Shown here: positions 18,649 through 27,661 of the stretch, one piece after another | How positions within the stretch are numbered: the stretch's first letter is position 1 | Layout: every line of letters begins with the position of its first letter | From: Psychromonas sp. psych-6C06 | GTDB taxonomy: Bacteria > Pseudomonadota > Gammaproteobacteria > Enterobacterales > Psychromonadaceae | Direction: 5' to 3' | Length of the DNA stretch: 64,000 nt | Assembly (NCBI RefSeq): GCF_002835465.1 | Contig: NZ_PIZM01000008.1 | Coordinates: 62,001-126,000 of the forward strand | Translations under genes and position numbers: made by a program | The notes under the pieces: model-generated | The model's input: only the letters and a program-made list of their open reading frames with translations | Told to the model about the DNA's origin: nothing | Databases searched by the model: none

Positions 18649-19830
18649 TTAGTCATCAAGTAAATCATGTAATACTTTACCTAAACGTTCAATTCCCTCT
18701 TCGATAATATCCGGATCAACACTCGAAAAATTTAAACGTAATGTATTCATTCCGCGTTTAGTCACGTAGAAAGGGTCGCCAGGTACAAAAGCAACTTTCT
18801 CTGCAATCGCTTTATCAAAAACAGCTGTAGCTGTAAGTGACTCAGGCAAAGTCACCCAAAGGAACATTCCCCCCTCGGGGTTCAAGTAAGTAACTTGTTT
18901 TGGGAAACAACGCTTTATCGCATTTTCCATTACTAACTTTTGTTTACCATAAACATTAATAATTTTCTTAATATGAGCCTGTAGGTCATTATCTTGTAAG
19001 AAACGGTGCAGCACACGTTGGCAAAAATAGTTTGAGTGTAAATCACCTGCTTGTTTAGCAATAACTAATTTTTCCATCAATACTTTAGGTGCAACAATCC
19101 AACCAAGGCGGAATGAAGGCACAACAATTTTAGAAAATGACCCCAACAAAATTGTTTGTTCTGGTAATAGTGTTTTAAAAGAGGTTTTCTCTTCACCAGC
19201 AAATCTCAAATCACCATAAGGGTTGTCTTCAATTAACAATGTTTTGCTTTTACTTAATGCTTCAGCAACCGCTTGGCGATTTTCATTGGTATATGAAATA
19301 CCTGATGGGTTTTGAAAGTTCGGTACGGTATACATCAACTTTGATTGACTATTTTGTAGTGTCTTCTCAAGCGCATCGATATCCATTCCATCTTGACCAA
19401 CGGCAACCGAATTGAATTTAGCAAGATAAACTTCAAATGCTTGAATAGCCCCCAGATAACCCGGCTCTTCGATGATCACCTCATCACCTTCGTTAAGTAA
19501 CACCTTACCTAAAAGGTCAAGACCCTGTTGTGAACCATTGGTGATCAGAATTTCGTCAACATTAACTTCAATACCTTTTCGCTTATAATCGGCAACAATC
19601 ATCTCACGTAATGGTAAATAACCTTCAGTGCCGGTGTATTGAAGAATATCTTTGCCATCATCGCTGAAAATATCGTTAGTTGCTTTTTGTAAAGCTTCTA
19701 CAGGGAATAGATCACGATTTGGTAAACCGCCAGCAAATGAGATAATTTGAGGATCGACAGCGACTTTTAAAATTTCACGAATAAAAGAGGGAGGCACGCT
19801 AGAGATTCGATTAGAGAAAAGTTCATTCAT
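18649..19830 (-). CDS. PLP-dependent aminotransferase, class I/II (2-aminoadipate/MocR-like subgroup)
   Basis: This 393-residue fold-type I aminotransferase resembles LysN-type 2-aminoadipate aminotransferases and the catalytic half of MocR regulators, but has no DNA-binding domain. Visible marks are S-F-A-G-G-L-P-N-R-D near the start, T-N-G-S-Q-Q-G-L-D-L (cofactor phosphate), P-N-F-Q-N-P-S-G, D-N-P-Y-G-D-L, the PLP lysine in G-S-F-S-K, and R-L-N-F-S near the end for the substrate carboxylate. The substrate cannot be told from sequence; aromatic, branched-chain or 2-aminoadipate are the usual choices. It is a single-gene unit with its own terminator. Confidence 0.85.
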   Translation of the reverse strand: MNELFSNRISSVPPSFIREILKVAVDPQIISFAGGLPNRDLFPVEALQKATNDIFSDDGKDILQYTGTEGYLPLREMIVADYKRKGIEVNVDEILITNGSQQGLDLLGKVLLNEGDEVIIEEPGYLGAIQAFEVYLAKFNSVAVGQDGMDIDALEKTLQNSQSKLMYTVPNFQNPSGISYTNENRQAVAEALSKSKTLLIEDNPYGDLRFAGEEKTSFKTLLPEQTILLGSFSKIVVPSFRLGWIVAPKVLMEKLVIAKQAGDLHSNYFCQRVLHRFLQDNDLQAHIKKIINVYGKQKLVMENAIKRCFPKQVTYLNPEGGMFLWVTLPESLTATAVFDKAIAEKVAFVPGDPFYVTKRGMNTLRLNFSSVDPDIIEEGIERLGKVLHDLLDD

Positions 19831-19911
19831 ATAAATTATCCATATTAACTGTGATTAAATCTGAGAGGCTATTTTTATGTTATTTACCTTGAAATAACAA
19901 GAGACAAAGAC

Positions 19912-19942
19912 AAAAAAAAAGGAGACAAATTGTCTCCTTTTA
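19912..19942 (-). terminator. Intrinsic terminator of thrS-infC-rpmI-rplT
   Basis: A hairpin with arms AAAGGAGACAA and TTGTCTCCTTT meeting at the centre (AAATT turn) has a run of nine A on the left, which reads as T on the minus strand. It lies about 40 bases after the rplT stop. Confidence 0.88.
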
Positions 19943-19979
19943 TAAATCGATTATTAATCAGTCTTCAAGTAAAGATTAA

Positions 19980-20336
19980 TTAAGCAAGTGCTTTTTTAGC
20001 TACTTCAACTAAATGAGCAAATGTTGCTTTATCGAATACTGCGATATCAGCAAGAATCTTACGATCGATTTCAACAGAAGCCTTTTTAAGACCATTGATG
20101 AAACGGCTGTAAGATAGACCGCTAACACGAGATGCAGCGTTAATACGCGCAATCCAAAGTTGACGGAAAACACGTTTACGTTGACGACGGTCACGGTAAG
20201 CGTATTGGCCAGCTTTAGTTACTGCTTGTACTGCTACGCGATAAACACGTGAACGAGCACCGTAATAACCTTTAGCTTGTTTTAAGACTTTCTTATGACG
20301 TGCACGCGCTTGTACACCACGTTTTACTCTTGGCAT
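19980..20336 (-). CDS. rplT: 50S ribosomal protein L20
   Basis: L20 binds 23S rRNA early in 50S assembly and in E. coli represses rpmI-rplT translation by binding its own mRNA. The 118-residue basic protein has the family's long arginine- and lysine-rich N-terminal helix (M-P-R-V-K-R-G, R-A-R-H-K-K) and the globular domain with [11 protein letters not shown]. It is the last gene of the operon, 15 bases after rpmI. Confidence 0.98.
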   Translation of the reverse strand: MPRVKRGVQARARHKKVLKQAKGYYGARSRVYRVAVQAVTKAGQYAYRDRRQRKRVFRQLWIARINAASRVSGLSYSRFINGLKKASVEIDRKILADIAVFDKATFAHLVEVAKKALA

Positions 20337-20351
20337 TTTTTAATTCCTTAC

Positions 20352-20549
20352 TTAAGCGAATGGTAACATTCTGTTAATACTAGGTACATCTACTTTTGCT
20401 ACCATGCTTTGTGCACGTAGGTGACGCTTACGCTTAGTAGATTTTTTAGTAAGGATATGACGTAAGTGTGATTGCTTACGCTTAAAGCCGCCAGAAGCAG
20501 TCTTTTTAAAGCGCTTTGCAGCACCTTTGTTCGATTTCATTTTAGGCAT
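20352..20549 (-). CDS. rpmI: 50S ribosomal protein L35
   Basis: L35 is a 65-residue basic protein of the large subunit. It begins [14 protein letters not shown] and contains [14 protein letters not shown], typical of the family. It lies between infC and rplT as in most bacteria, 68 bases after infC. That leader is where L20 autoregulation would act. Confidence 0.98.
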   Translation of the reverse strand: MPKMKSNKGAAKRFKKTASGGFKRKQSHLRHILTKKSTKRKRHLRAQSMVAKVDVPSINRMLPFA

Positions 20550-20617
20550 TGCGAACTCCGCATTGTTCTAAGTTAATATAAACCAGTAAGGCGAGTGGCG
20601 AACCACTACTTGATGCC

Positions 20618-21160
20618 TTAGCTAGCACGTTTAGGGCCAAGTACCATTACCATTTGTCGACCTTCCATTTTCGGGAAAGATTCAACGTTAGATATTTCTG
20701 CTAAGTCCGCTTTAATACGGTTTAGTAGATCTAATCCTAGTGATTGGTGCGCCATTTCACGACCACGATAACGTAGTGTTACTTTAGCCTTGTTACCCTC
20801 TGTTAAAAAGCGAGTCAGGTTGCGTAGTTTTACCTGATAATCGCCTTCGTCAGTTCCAGGACGGAATTTGATTTCCTTCAGCTGGACCTGAACTTGCTTT
20901 TTCCGCTGTTCTTTTGCGGATTTGCTCTTTTCATAGAGAAACTTGCCATAATTCATGATGCGACAAACTGGTGGCTCTGCATTAGGGCTAATCTCAACTA
21001 AGTCAAGATTTTGCTCAAATGCCATGTTTTTCGCTTCTTCTAAAGAAACAACACCAACTGGCTTGCCTTCTGAGTCTGATAAACGCACTTCCGTTCCAGT
21101 GATCTCTTCATTCAAGCGATGTTTATTGCCCTGTTGTGGGGCTTTTCTTGCACCTTTTAT
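20618..21160 (-). CDS. infC: Translation initiation factor IF-3, apparent AUA start
   Basis: IF-3 binds the 30S subunit, prevents premature 50S joining and rejects non-standard start codons. The product is 180 residues, exactly the E. coli length, if read from the ATA at 21160. The codons after it (K-G-A-R-K) line up with K-G-G-K-R after the known AUU start of E. coli infC, and GGAG lies 7 bases before it. No ATG or GTG gives a full protein; the first standard alternative, TTG at 21115, would cut off 15 conserved-position residues. The ATA overlaps the thrS stop (ATAA). A rare initiator fits IF-3's autoregulation in enterics, where IF-3 suppresses its own mRNA. Domain marks are V-D-type [16 protein letters not shown] and G-R-E-M-A-H-Q. 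Confidence 0.93.
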   Translation of the reverse strand: MKGARKAPQQGNKHRLNEEITGTEVRLSDSEGKPVGVVSLEEAKNMAFEQNLDLVEISPNAEPPVCRIMNYGKFLYEKSKSAKEQRKKQVQVQLKEIKFRPGTDEGDYQVKLRNLTRFLTEGNKAKVTLRYRGREMAHQSLGLDLLNRIKADLAEISNVESFPKMEGRQMVMVLGPKRAS

Positions 21161-23088
21161 AACAATTCTCCTATAAGTTCTTGTTTACGTGTGCTGATCT
21201 CTTCTTTAATTTGGCTTACAAAGTCATCGACTTTGATTTTACCTAGATCATCACCCTTACGCGTTCTAACAGCAACTTCATTTGCTTCTACTTCTTTATC
21301 ACCTACGACAAGTAAGTAAGGAACACGTTTTAATGTATGCTCGCGGATTTTAAAGCCTATCTTCTCATTTCTCAAGTCCGAAATGGCTCTAATTCCTTCT
21401 TTTTTCAATTTATTTACTACTTCTGCAACAAAATCTGATTGTTTATCAGTAATATTCATCACAACGACCTGTTGCGGTGATAACCATGTTGGATAAATGC
21501 CTGCATACTCTTCGGTTAAAATACCGATAAAACGTTCTAATGAACCAAGAATTGCACGATGAATCATTACAGGTGTATGTCGTTCGTTATCTTCACCAAC
21601 ATAAGTTGCGTCTAATCGACCAGGCATTGAGAAGTCGAGCTGTATTGTACCACATTGCCACGCACGACCTAGACAATCATACAAAGTAAATTCAATTTTA
21701 GGTCCATAAAAAGCGCCTTCACCTGGTAAATATTCAAATTTAATACCATTTTCATCAAGTGCGTTCGCTAATGCAGCTTCAGATTTATCCCAAGTAGCGT
21801 CGTCACCAACACGTTTTTCTGGGCGAGTTGACAATTTTACAACGATATCTTCAAATCCAAATGTTTTGTAACACTCAAAAACCATATTGATACAAGCTGA
21901 TACTTCTTCAAGTATCTGCTCTTCTGTACAAAATATATGTGCATCATCTTGTGTAAATCCACGTACACGCATTAAGCCGTGCAGTGAACCTGACGGCTCA
22001 TTTCGGTGACAAGAGCCAAACTCAGATAAGCGCATTGGTAAGTCACGGTATGATTTTAAACCTTGGTTAAAAATTTGCACATGGCCAGGGCAGTTCATCG
22101 GTTTAATTGCGTAATCACGGTTTTCACTACAAGTACAGAACATGCCATCTTTGTATTTATCCCAGTGACCAGATTTTTCCCACAGAGAACGATCTAATAT
22201 TTGTGGCGCTTTTACTTCTTGATAACCAAATGCAACCGTTTGTTCACGAATATAGTTTTCGAGTTCACGGTATATTGTCCAGCCATTAGCATGCCAAAAT
22301 ACCATGCCTGGTGCTTCTTCTTGCATATGGTAAAGGTCTAATTGCTTACCTATTTTACGATGGTCGCGTTTAGCGGCTTCTTCAAGACGCTTTAAGTAAG
22401 CTTTAAGTTGTTTTTTATCAGCCCAAGCTGTGCCATATATACGCTGTAGCATTTTATTGTCTGAGTCGCCACGCCAATATGCACCGGCTACCTTCATCAA
22501 TTTAAAGTATTGGCTGAATTTCATTGTCGGTACGTGAGGTCCACGACACATATCGATATATTCTTCGTGATGGTAAAGACCAGGACGGTCATCAGCATCA
22601 ATGCCTTCAAGAATCTCAAGCTTATAAGGCTCTTCACGATCAGCAAAAACAGCTTTTGCCTCATCAACTGATACTTTCTTCTTCACAACGGTATAATTAG
22701 TTTTAACTAACTTATTCATTAGCTTTTCAATTTTAGCTAACTCTTCATCGTTAATAGTGACATCTACATCAATATCGTAATAGAAGCCATTATCGATGGT
22801 AGGCCCGATCGCCATTTTGGCTTGAGGATAAAGCTGTTTAACAGCATGACCTAAAAGATGAGCACAAGAATGTCGTAGAATTTCTAAACCTTCATCATCT
22901 TTAGCAGTGATGATTGAAATATTTGCATCGTTTTCGATTGGGTCACAAGCGTCAACAAGTTTCCCGTCAACACGACCTGCAATGCAAGCTTTAGCAAGGC
23001 CAGGACCGATATCGGCAGCAACTTCCATAATAGAAGTTGTGTTTTCGAATTGACGTTGATTTCCGTCGGGAAGTGTAATGATTGGCAT
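21157..23088 (-). CDS. thrS: Threonine--tRNA ligase
   Basis: ThrS charges tRNA-Thr and edits mischarged serine. The 643-residue protein (E. coli 642) has an N-terminal TGS domain (about 1-62), the editing domain with H-S-C-A-H-L-L-G-H, the class II core with M-N-C-P-G-H (zinc Cys), H-R-N-E-P-S-G and [11 protein letters not shown], and a C-terminal anticodon-binding domain. The 175-base leader upstream (23089-23263) is the place where E. coli ThrS represses its own translation; I could not confirm a tRNA-like operator there. The stop overlaps the infC start. Confidence 0.98.
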   Translation of the reverse strand: MPIITLPDGNQRQFENTTSIMEVAADIGPGLAKACIAGRVDGKLVDACDPIENDANISIITAKDDEGLEILRHSCAHLLGHAVKQLYPQAKMAIGPTIDNGFYYDIDVDVTINDEELAKIEKLMNKLVKTNYTVVKKKVSVDEAKAVFADREEPYKLEILEGIDADDRPGLYHHEEYIDMCRGPHVPTMKFSQYFKLMKVAGAYWRGDSDNKMLQRIYGTAWADKKQLKAYLKRLEEAAKRDHRKIGKQLDLYHMQEEAPGMVFWHANGWTIYRELENYIREQTVAFGYQEVKAPQILDRSLWEKSGHWDKYKDGMFCTCSENRDYAIKPMNCPGHVQIFNQGLKSYRDLPMRLSEFGSCHRNEPSGSLHGLMRVRGFTQDDAHIFCTEEQILEEVSACINMVFECYKTFGFEDIVVKLSTRPEKRVGDDATWDKSEAALANALDENGIKFEYLPGEGAFYGPKIEFTLYDCLGRAWQCGTIQLDFSMPGRLDATYVGEDNERHTPVMIHRAILGSLERFIGILTEEYAGIYPTWLSPQQVVVMNITDKQSDFVAEVVNKLKKEGIRAISDLRNEKIGFKIREHTLKRVPYLLVVGDKEVEANEVAVRTRKGDDLGKIKVDDFVSQIKEEISTRKQELIGELL

Positions 23089-23263
23089 TTTATTTTATCC
23101 TCACAGTGATGCTTCAAACCAGGAAGCATTTGTATTTATTAATTAATCCATAAACTCGTGGCGCATTTTAAAGCAATCAAGTCCACTTTTAAAGGGTAAT
23201 TAATCTCAGAGGATAAACATTTCTCAAAGGAGCGCTTCACTAACTTGTTAACACTCCTTAAAA

Positions 23264-23533
23264 TTATTCGTTGTCGCTTGCTTGCTCTTTTCGAAGTACA
23301 GCGTAATCATTACCTTTGAATAAACCTTGAACAATCTCTTTGTTGCTAGCGAGATACAAACCTAACTCTTCAAGCTGCTGATCGTCTAGTGTTACTGAAC
23401 TTTCACTCAGAAATTCAGCCAATTGATCTGCACTGTCAAGCATCTTGTCATATGCGTCTGCTTCTTTTTTGCTAGTAAAGGTCATTTTTTCAACACCCTT
23501 GCGTTCTACTATGTATTTAATGATGACTGCCAC
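23264..23533 (-). CDS. yebG: YebG family SOS-induced protein
   Basis: This small cytosolic protein of 89 residues is close to E. coli YebG, a DNA-damage-induced protein of unclear function. The matching block is E-K-M-(T/S)-F-T-S-K-K-E-A-D-A-Y-D-K-M-L-D, and the start M-A-V is shared. The start is GTG at 23533, with AGGAAGAGG upstream. A LexA-type operator lies 26-41 bases upstream of the start codon, supporting SOS control. It is divergent from letA. Confidence 0.93.
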   Translation of the reverse strand: MAVIIKYIVERKGVEKMTFTSKKEADAYDKMLDSADQLAEFLSESSVTLDDQQLEELGLYLASNKEIVQGLFKGNDYAVLRKEQASDNE

Positions 23534-23558
23534 GGTAGCCTCTTCCTATTGGTTAATC

Positions 23559-23574
23559 ATGTTTTTTTATACAG
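23559..23574 (-). promoter_or_regulatory. LexA box upstream of yebG
   Basis: On the minus strand the site reads CTGTATAAAAAAACAT, preceded by TA. It matches CTGT-N8-ACAG at seven of eight defined positions, and the left half (TACTGTATAAAA) is the same as I recall for E. coli yebG. It is also about 90 bases upstream of letA on the other strand. Confidence 0.75.
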
Positions 23575-23664
23575 TAAATGTTTTTTGTGAAAAATGCAAC
23601 TTTTGTTAGTATAATGAAATGTCATTCCATTTATTTTAGATCACAAACAAGAAGAAGTTTTATA

Positions 23665-24258
23665 ATGAAAACAATCATCTGTCGACATTGTGATATGACA
23701 TCCAAGATTCCCAAGATGGAAAAAGGTTATGTCGCCCGCTGTATAAGATGTAATAGCGTGATCTATAAGAATAGTTGGTGTAACCCTTCTGGTATGTTGG
23801 CCTTATGTTTAACAGCACTTATCATTACCATCCCAGCATTTAACCTTCCCTTAATCTCACTTCATCTTTTAGGGATCACTGAAGAAACAAATTTATTACA
23901 AGGGGTATTCATGATGATTGACAGCGCCCCGATCGTTTCATTTGTCGTTTTATTTTGTGCGGTTATAGCCCCAACACTTTTAATTATCAGTATTGCTATA
24001 AGTAGTGCATGCCTAAGTTTTAACTTAAAACTTCTGATATTACCGAAACTTTTTAAAATAACGCGTATATTGATCCATTGGTCGATGTTAGAAGTATATA
24101 TGGTGAGCCTGATGGTAGCGATGTTCAAGTTAATGAATTATGCAGATCTATATATTGGCACTGGGTTTTATTTTTTTATTGCTCTGCTATTAATTAACAC
24201 TACCGTTATCAGTAATTACAGCAATCACCAATATTGGGAAAGATATAGTCGCTTATGA
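23665..24258 (+). CDS. LetA/PqiA-family membrane protein, first half
   Basis: This is an inner-membrane protein of the PqiA family, which works with MCE proteins in lipid transport. From the ATG at 23665 (GAAGAAG upstream) it has 197 residues: a zinc-ribbon N-terminus (C-R-H-C near 6-9 and C-I-R-C near 28-31) and four predicted helices. The frame is open to 23578 but that extension has no ribosome site. In E. coli, LetA (YebS) is one protein of about 427 residues with two PqiA units; here the two units are separate genes with an ATGA overlap. Lengths (197 plus 225) add up to one LetA. Confidence 0.85.
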   Translation: MKTIICRHCDMTSKIPKMEKGYVARCIRCNSVIYKNSWCNPSGMLALCLTALIITIPAFNLPLISLHLLGITEETNLLQGVFMMIDSAPIVSFVVLFCAVIAPTLLIISIAISSACLSFNLKLLILPKLFKITRILIHWSMLEVYMVSLMVAMFKLMNYADLYIGTGFYFFIALLLINTTVISNYSNHQYWERYSRL

Positions 24259-24932
24259 CAAAGGAAGCCATAGCAGGACAAACAGGCATACAACAATCTC
24301 TACAAGTATGTGCTATTTGTGGAAATTATTCAGCATTTTCAAGTGAGCAGTTGCAATGCCCAACTTGCGGTAATGATATCTACCTACGTAAGCACAAAAG
24401 TCTTCAAAAAACATGGGCGTTATTAATCACAGCGATCGTTTTCATTTTTCCTGCTAATCTTTATCCAATAACGTACCTGCTTAAAAATAACATTCTATAC
24501 CCAGATACCATTTTCAGCGGTATTATCACATTAATCGAAGGTGAAATGCTGGGGATAGCAATTATTGTTTTTATCGCTTCTATACTAGTGCCTATTTTTA
24601 AAATAGTTGCCCTAATATTTATTGTCATTGCAGTTCAAAGGCGCTGGCAACTTTCAGCTCGAAAGCAATTAATTATTTTTTCATTTGTAGATTGGATCGG
24701 TCGATGGTCAATTTTGGATCTGTTTGTAATATCAATTATGGTTGCCGTTTTCGATAAAGGTAATCTGCTTTCTGTCTATCCAGGTATTGCAGCGACCTCT
24801 TTTACTATTGTTGTTATTACGACACTTTTTGCAGCTTATAGCTTTGATACCCGTTTAATTTGGGACGCCAGACAGCGTAAAACACCTATTCATCATCAAC
24901 AACACTCTCAGGACTGCAATCATAATGACTGA
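24255..24932 (+). CDS. LetA/PqiA-family membrane protein, second half
   Basis: This is the second PqiA unit, 225 residues. It has its own zinc ribbon (C-A-I-C near 19-22 and C-P-T-C near 38-41) and four helices with the family's F-P-A-N-L-Y-P-I and W-S-I-L-D-L-F-V-I-S motifs. It overlaps the first half by four bases and letB by eight, so the three genes are translationally coupled. Together the two halves should form the LetA partner of LetB. Confidence 0.87.
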   Translation: MTKEAIAGQTGIQQSLQVCAICGNYSAFSSEQLQCPTCGNDIYLRKHKSLQKTWALLITAIVFIFPANLYPITYLLKNNILYPDTIFSGIITLIEGEMLGIAIIVFIASILVPIFKIVALIFIVIAVQRRWQLSARKQLIIFSFVDWIGRWSILDLFVISIMVAVFDKGNLLSVYPGIAATSFTIVVITTLFAAYSFDTRLIWDARQRKTPIHHQQHSQDCNHND

Positions 24933-27591
24933 AGCACATCTTGTATCACAAGCGCAAACAACTAAAAACGCGACAATATCTCCTATTTGGTTCTTACCCA
25001 TTGTGGCTGCATTGCTTGGGTTTTGGATACTTTTTGAAAACGTAACACATGCTAATACTACCATTAAGATTCACTTTGAAAATGCAGACAGCATTATCGT
25101 TGATAAAACACGAATCCGTTATAAAGGGGTCATTGTTGGTACTGTCAAAAAAATTGAATTAGACAGTAGCAGTGGCGTCAATGTGATAGCAGAAATAGAA
25201 TCACATGCAAAATTTATGTTACGTGAAAAAACACAATTTTGGTTAGTCTCTCCAAAAGCATCACTCACCTCAATTTCTGGCTTAGATACCCTTTTTTCAG
25301 GCAGCTATATTAATTTACACCCGGGTGATGGTGATAGTGCATCCAATTTTAATGCCGTGAGTGAACAACCCATCACCATTCCGGATAATGCATTGTTGGT
25401 AAACCTTAAGAGTGAAAATGCTGGCTCAATCAGTGTCGGAACCCCGCTCTTTTATAAAAAAATCCAGGTTGGTGAAGTCGTTAGAGTACGCTTAGATAAA
25501 AGCGATCAATTTGTCAATATCAAGGCGTTTATCAATAAGCAATATAGCCACTTAATTAAAGAGCAGAGTCAGTTTTGGAACATCAGTGGCCTGCGCGCTA
25601 ATATATCAACATCTGGTATTGATATTCAGTTGGCTAGCATCTCGTCCCTCATTGCTGGCGGTATTACATTTAGCTCTCCTGAAAATAGCAAACGAGTCAC
25701 TGGGAACACACCTTTTATCTTATTTGATAATATCGATGCTAGTAATGCTGGAATAAAAGTCGAACTTACTTTAAACAATATTACCAATCTGCCTAAGGGG
25801 GCAGGAATCATGTTTAAAGGTCATGGTATAGGTAGAATAACAGATATAACTTACTCAATAGAAAAGCAAAAGTTTATAGCGACCGCTTATATTAATCCAC
25901 AGTTTAGCGACATGATGACTGAAGGCGCACAATTTTGGATAGAAAAAACAGCAATATCTTTTTCAAAAATTGAAAATATTGGCAACCTTATCAAAGGTGA
26001 CTATATTGGTTTCGCGCCAGCAGTAGAGAGTGTTGATAAAAAAAGTCTCGACACATTTATAGTACAGTCTTCTCAAGCACCGATTGGTCCTATATTAGCA
26101 GTAACACTGTTAACTGATGATGCTTCTGGGTTAAATGTTGGCGATCCCATTTCATATCAAGGTATAAGCATTGGTAAGATTAACAGTATCAACTTCACAA
26201 AAAATGGTGAATTTATTGAATCAATATTGCATATCGCTCCCCCCTATCAATACCTAATTAATAAAAGCAGTCAATTTTATTTATTGAGTGGCATTAATGT
26301 AAAGGCGTCATTAAAAGGGCTAGAAATCCAATCTTCACCGCTTACCCATATGATATCTGGCGGTATTGGCTTATATAATCAGTTTGCAATAAAAAAACAC
26401 AATAAACCATCGCAACTTCCTAGAAATACATATTTTCGTTTATACCCCTCTAAAGAAACGGCTAAAATTGGCAAAAATGTATTTACTAAACCGCTTAATG
26501 TGTCACTGCTGAGTGAAAACCTTCCCTCTGTTTCTAAAGGGTCACCAGTATATTACCATAAGTACCCTATCGGCGAGGTGAGTGGTTTTGCAATTGATAA
26601 TTCAGGATTGATGCGAACTATCCTTTCAATAAAAGGCCAATATAAGCACCTTATTGAAAAGAATAGTGTTTTTTGGAATATCAGTGGTTTTAAAGTGAAC
26701 GCAGATCTATCAGGAGTGAATATTGAAGCAGAATCACTATTATCTATTGCAAGTGGCGGCATTGCAGTAGATATTGTTCCAAAAATAAAAGGTAACAAGC
26801 ACAGTAATGGTACTTATAGACTTTATGATAGCTATAAAGAAGCAACACAGCCGAGCAAACAGATCACCATCACCTTTGATGAAGGTTATGAATTACAAAT
26901 TGGTACGAAGCTAAGGCTAAAGGGGTTAGTGGTTGGTAGAATCGCAGACTTACAGCTAAATAACGCCAATAAAGTAGAGGCAACGGTCAGTATCGAGCCA
27001 CAGTTTGTAAAGCAAGTAACAAAAGCTGGAACCCGATTTTGGATTATTCGCAGTGAGCTCTCTCTTTCAGGGGCAAAAAATCTATCTACTATAGTATCAG
27101 GTGTCTATATAAATGTTTCCCCTGGCAAAGGGAAGCCGATTAATCACTTTACAGGGGAAGGCAACGCCCCTACTGTTGCAAACAAAAATGTTGGGTTACC
27201 CATAATTCTGCTTGCTACCAACGCAGGCTCTACAGATATATCAAGCCCGGTATACCACCGACAAATTAAGATTGGTGAAGTGATCGACAAGCAATTAAGC
27301 AGTGATGCATCTGGGGTAGAGATCACGCTTAATATATATCCGCAATATTCTCACCTCATTCGTGATAACTCAATATTTTGGCCAGCATCAGGTTTTAATT
27401 TAGATATTGGCATAACAGGTGCTAGCCTTAAATCTACTTCGTTAACATCTTTAATTAAGGGTGGGATTAACATGACCACCAGTGATCAAGAAACCTTAAA
27501 ACCGGCTGCCAGTGCATTTAAACGATTTGAGTTAAAAAAAGAGTTTAATGAAAAATGGTTATCTTGGAAACTCGCAATTCCTAAGCCTTAG
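24925..27591 (+). CDS. letB: LetB (YebT) MCE-domain lipid tunnel protein
   Basis: LetB forms a periplasm-spanning hexameric tunnel that moves lipids between the membranes. The 888-residue protein (E. coli about 877) has one N-terminal helix (about 23-40) and seven successive MCE domains starting near 45, 160, 275, 390, 515, 635 and 755. Each is recognisable by a pattern of a strand, then G-T-P/S-x-x-x-Y-x-x-x-x-I-G-E-V/I (for example T-R-I-R-Y-K-G-V-I-V-G-T-V). Seven is the E. coli LetB count; PqiB has three. It lies between letA and rsmF, as in yebS-yebT-yebU of E. coli. Confidence 0.94.
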   Translation: MTEAHLVSQAQTTKNATISPIWFLPIVAALLGFWILFENVTHANTTIKIHFENADSIIVDKTRIRYKGVIVGTVKKIELDSSSGVNVIAEIESHAKFMLREKTQFWLVSPKASLTSISGLDTLFSGSYINLHPGDGDSASNFNAVSEQPITIPDNALLVNLKSENAGSISVGTPLFYKKIQVGEVVRVRLDKSDQFVNIKAFINKQYSHLIKEQSQFWNISGLRANISTSGIDIQLASISSLIAGGITFSSPENSKRVTGNTPFILFDNIDASNAGIKVELTLNNITNLPKGAGIMFKGHGIGRITDITYSIEKQKFIATAYINPQFSDMMTEGAQFWIEKTAISFSKIENIGNLIKGDYIGFAPAVESVDKKSLDTFIVQSSQAPIGPILAVTLLTDDASGLNVGDPISYQGISIGKINSINFTKNGEFIESILHIAPPYQYLINKSSQFYLLSGINVKASLKGLEIQSSPLTHMISGGIGLYNQFAIKKHNKPSQLPRNTYFRLYPSKETAKIGKNVFTKPLNVSLLSENLPSVSKGSPVYYHKYPIGEVSGFAIDNSGLMRTILSIKGQYKHLIEKNSVFWNISGFKVNADLSGVNIEAESLLSIASGGIAVDIVPKIKGNKHSNGTYRLYDSYKEATQPSKQITITFDEGYELQIGTKLRLKGLVVGRIADLQLNNANKVEATVSIEPQFVKQVTKAGTRFWIIRSELSLSGAKNLSTIVSGVYINVSPGKGKPINHFTGEGNAPTVANKNVGLPIILLATNAGSTDISSPVYHRQIKIGEVIDKQLSSDASGVEITLNIYPQYSHLIRDNSIFWPASGFNLDIGITGASLKSTSLTSLIKGGINMTTSDQETLKPAASAFKRFELKKEFNEKWLSWKLAIPKP

Positions 27592-27609
27592 GTATTACAT
27601 AACATTAAC

Positions 27610-27641
27610 GTGAGATGATTACAAATCTGTAACCATCTCAC
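27610..27641 (+). other. Hairpin in the letB-rsmF gap
   Basis: Arms GTGAGATG (27610-27617) and CATCTCAC (27634-27641) extend inward by TTAC/GTAA with one mismatch, giving a 6-base loop. No T-run follows. It ends 20 bases before the rsmF GTG, so it could set RNA processing or rsmF translation. Confidence 0.5.
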
Positions 27642-27661
27642 ATGACCATCAAGGATCATCA

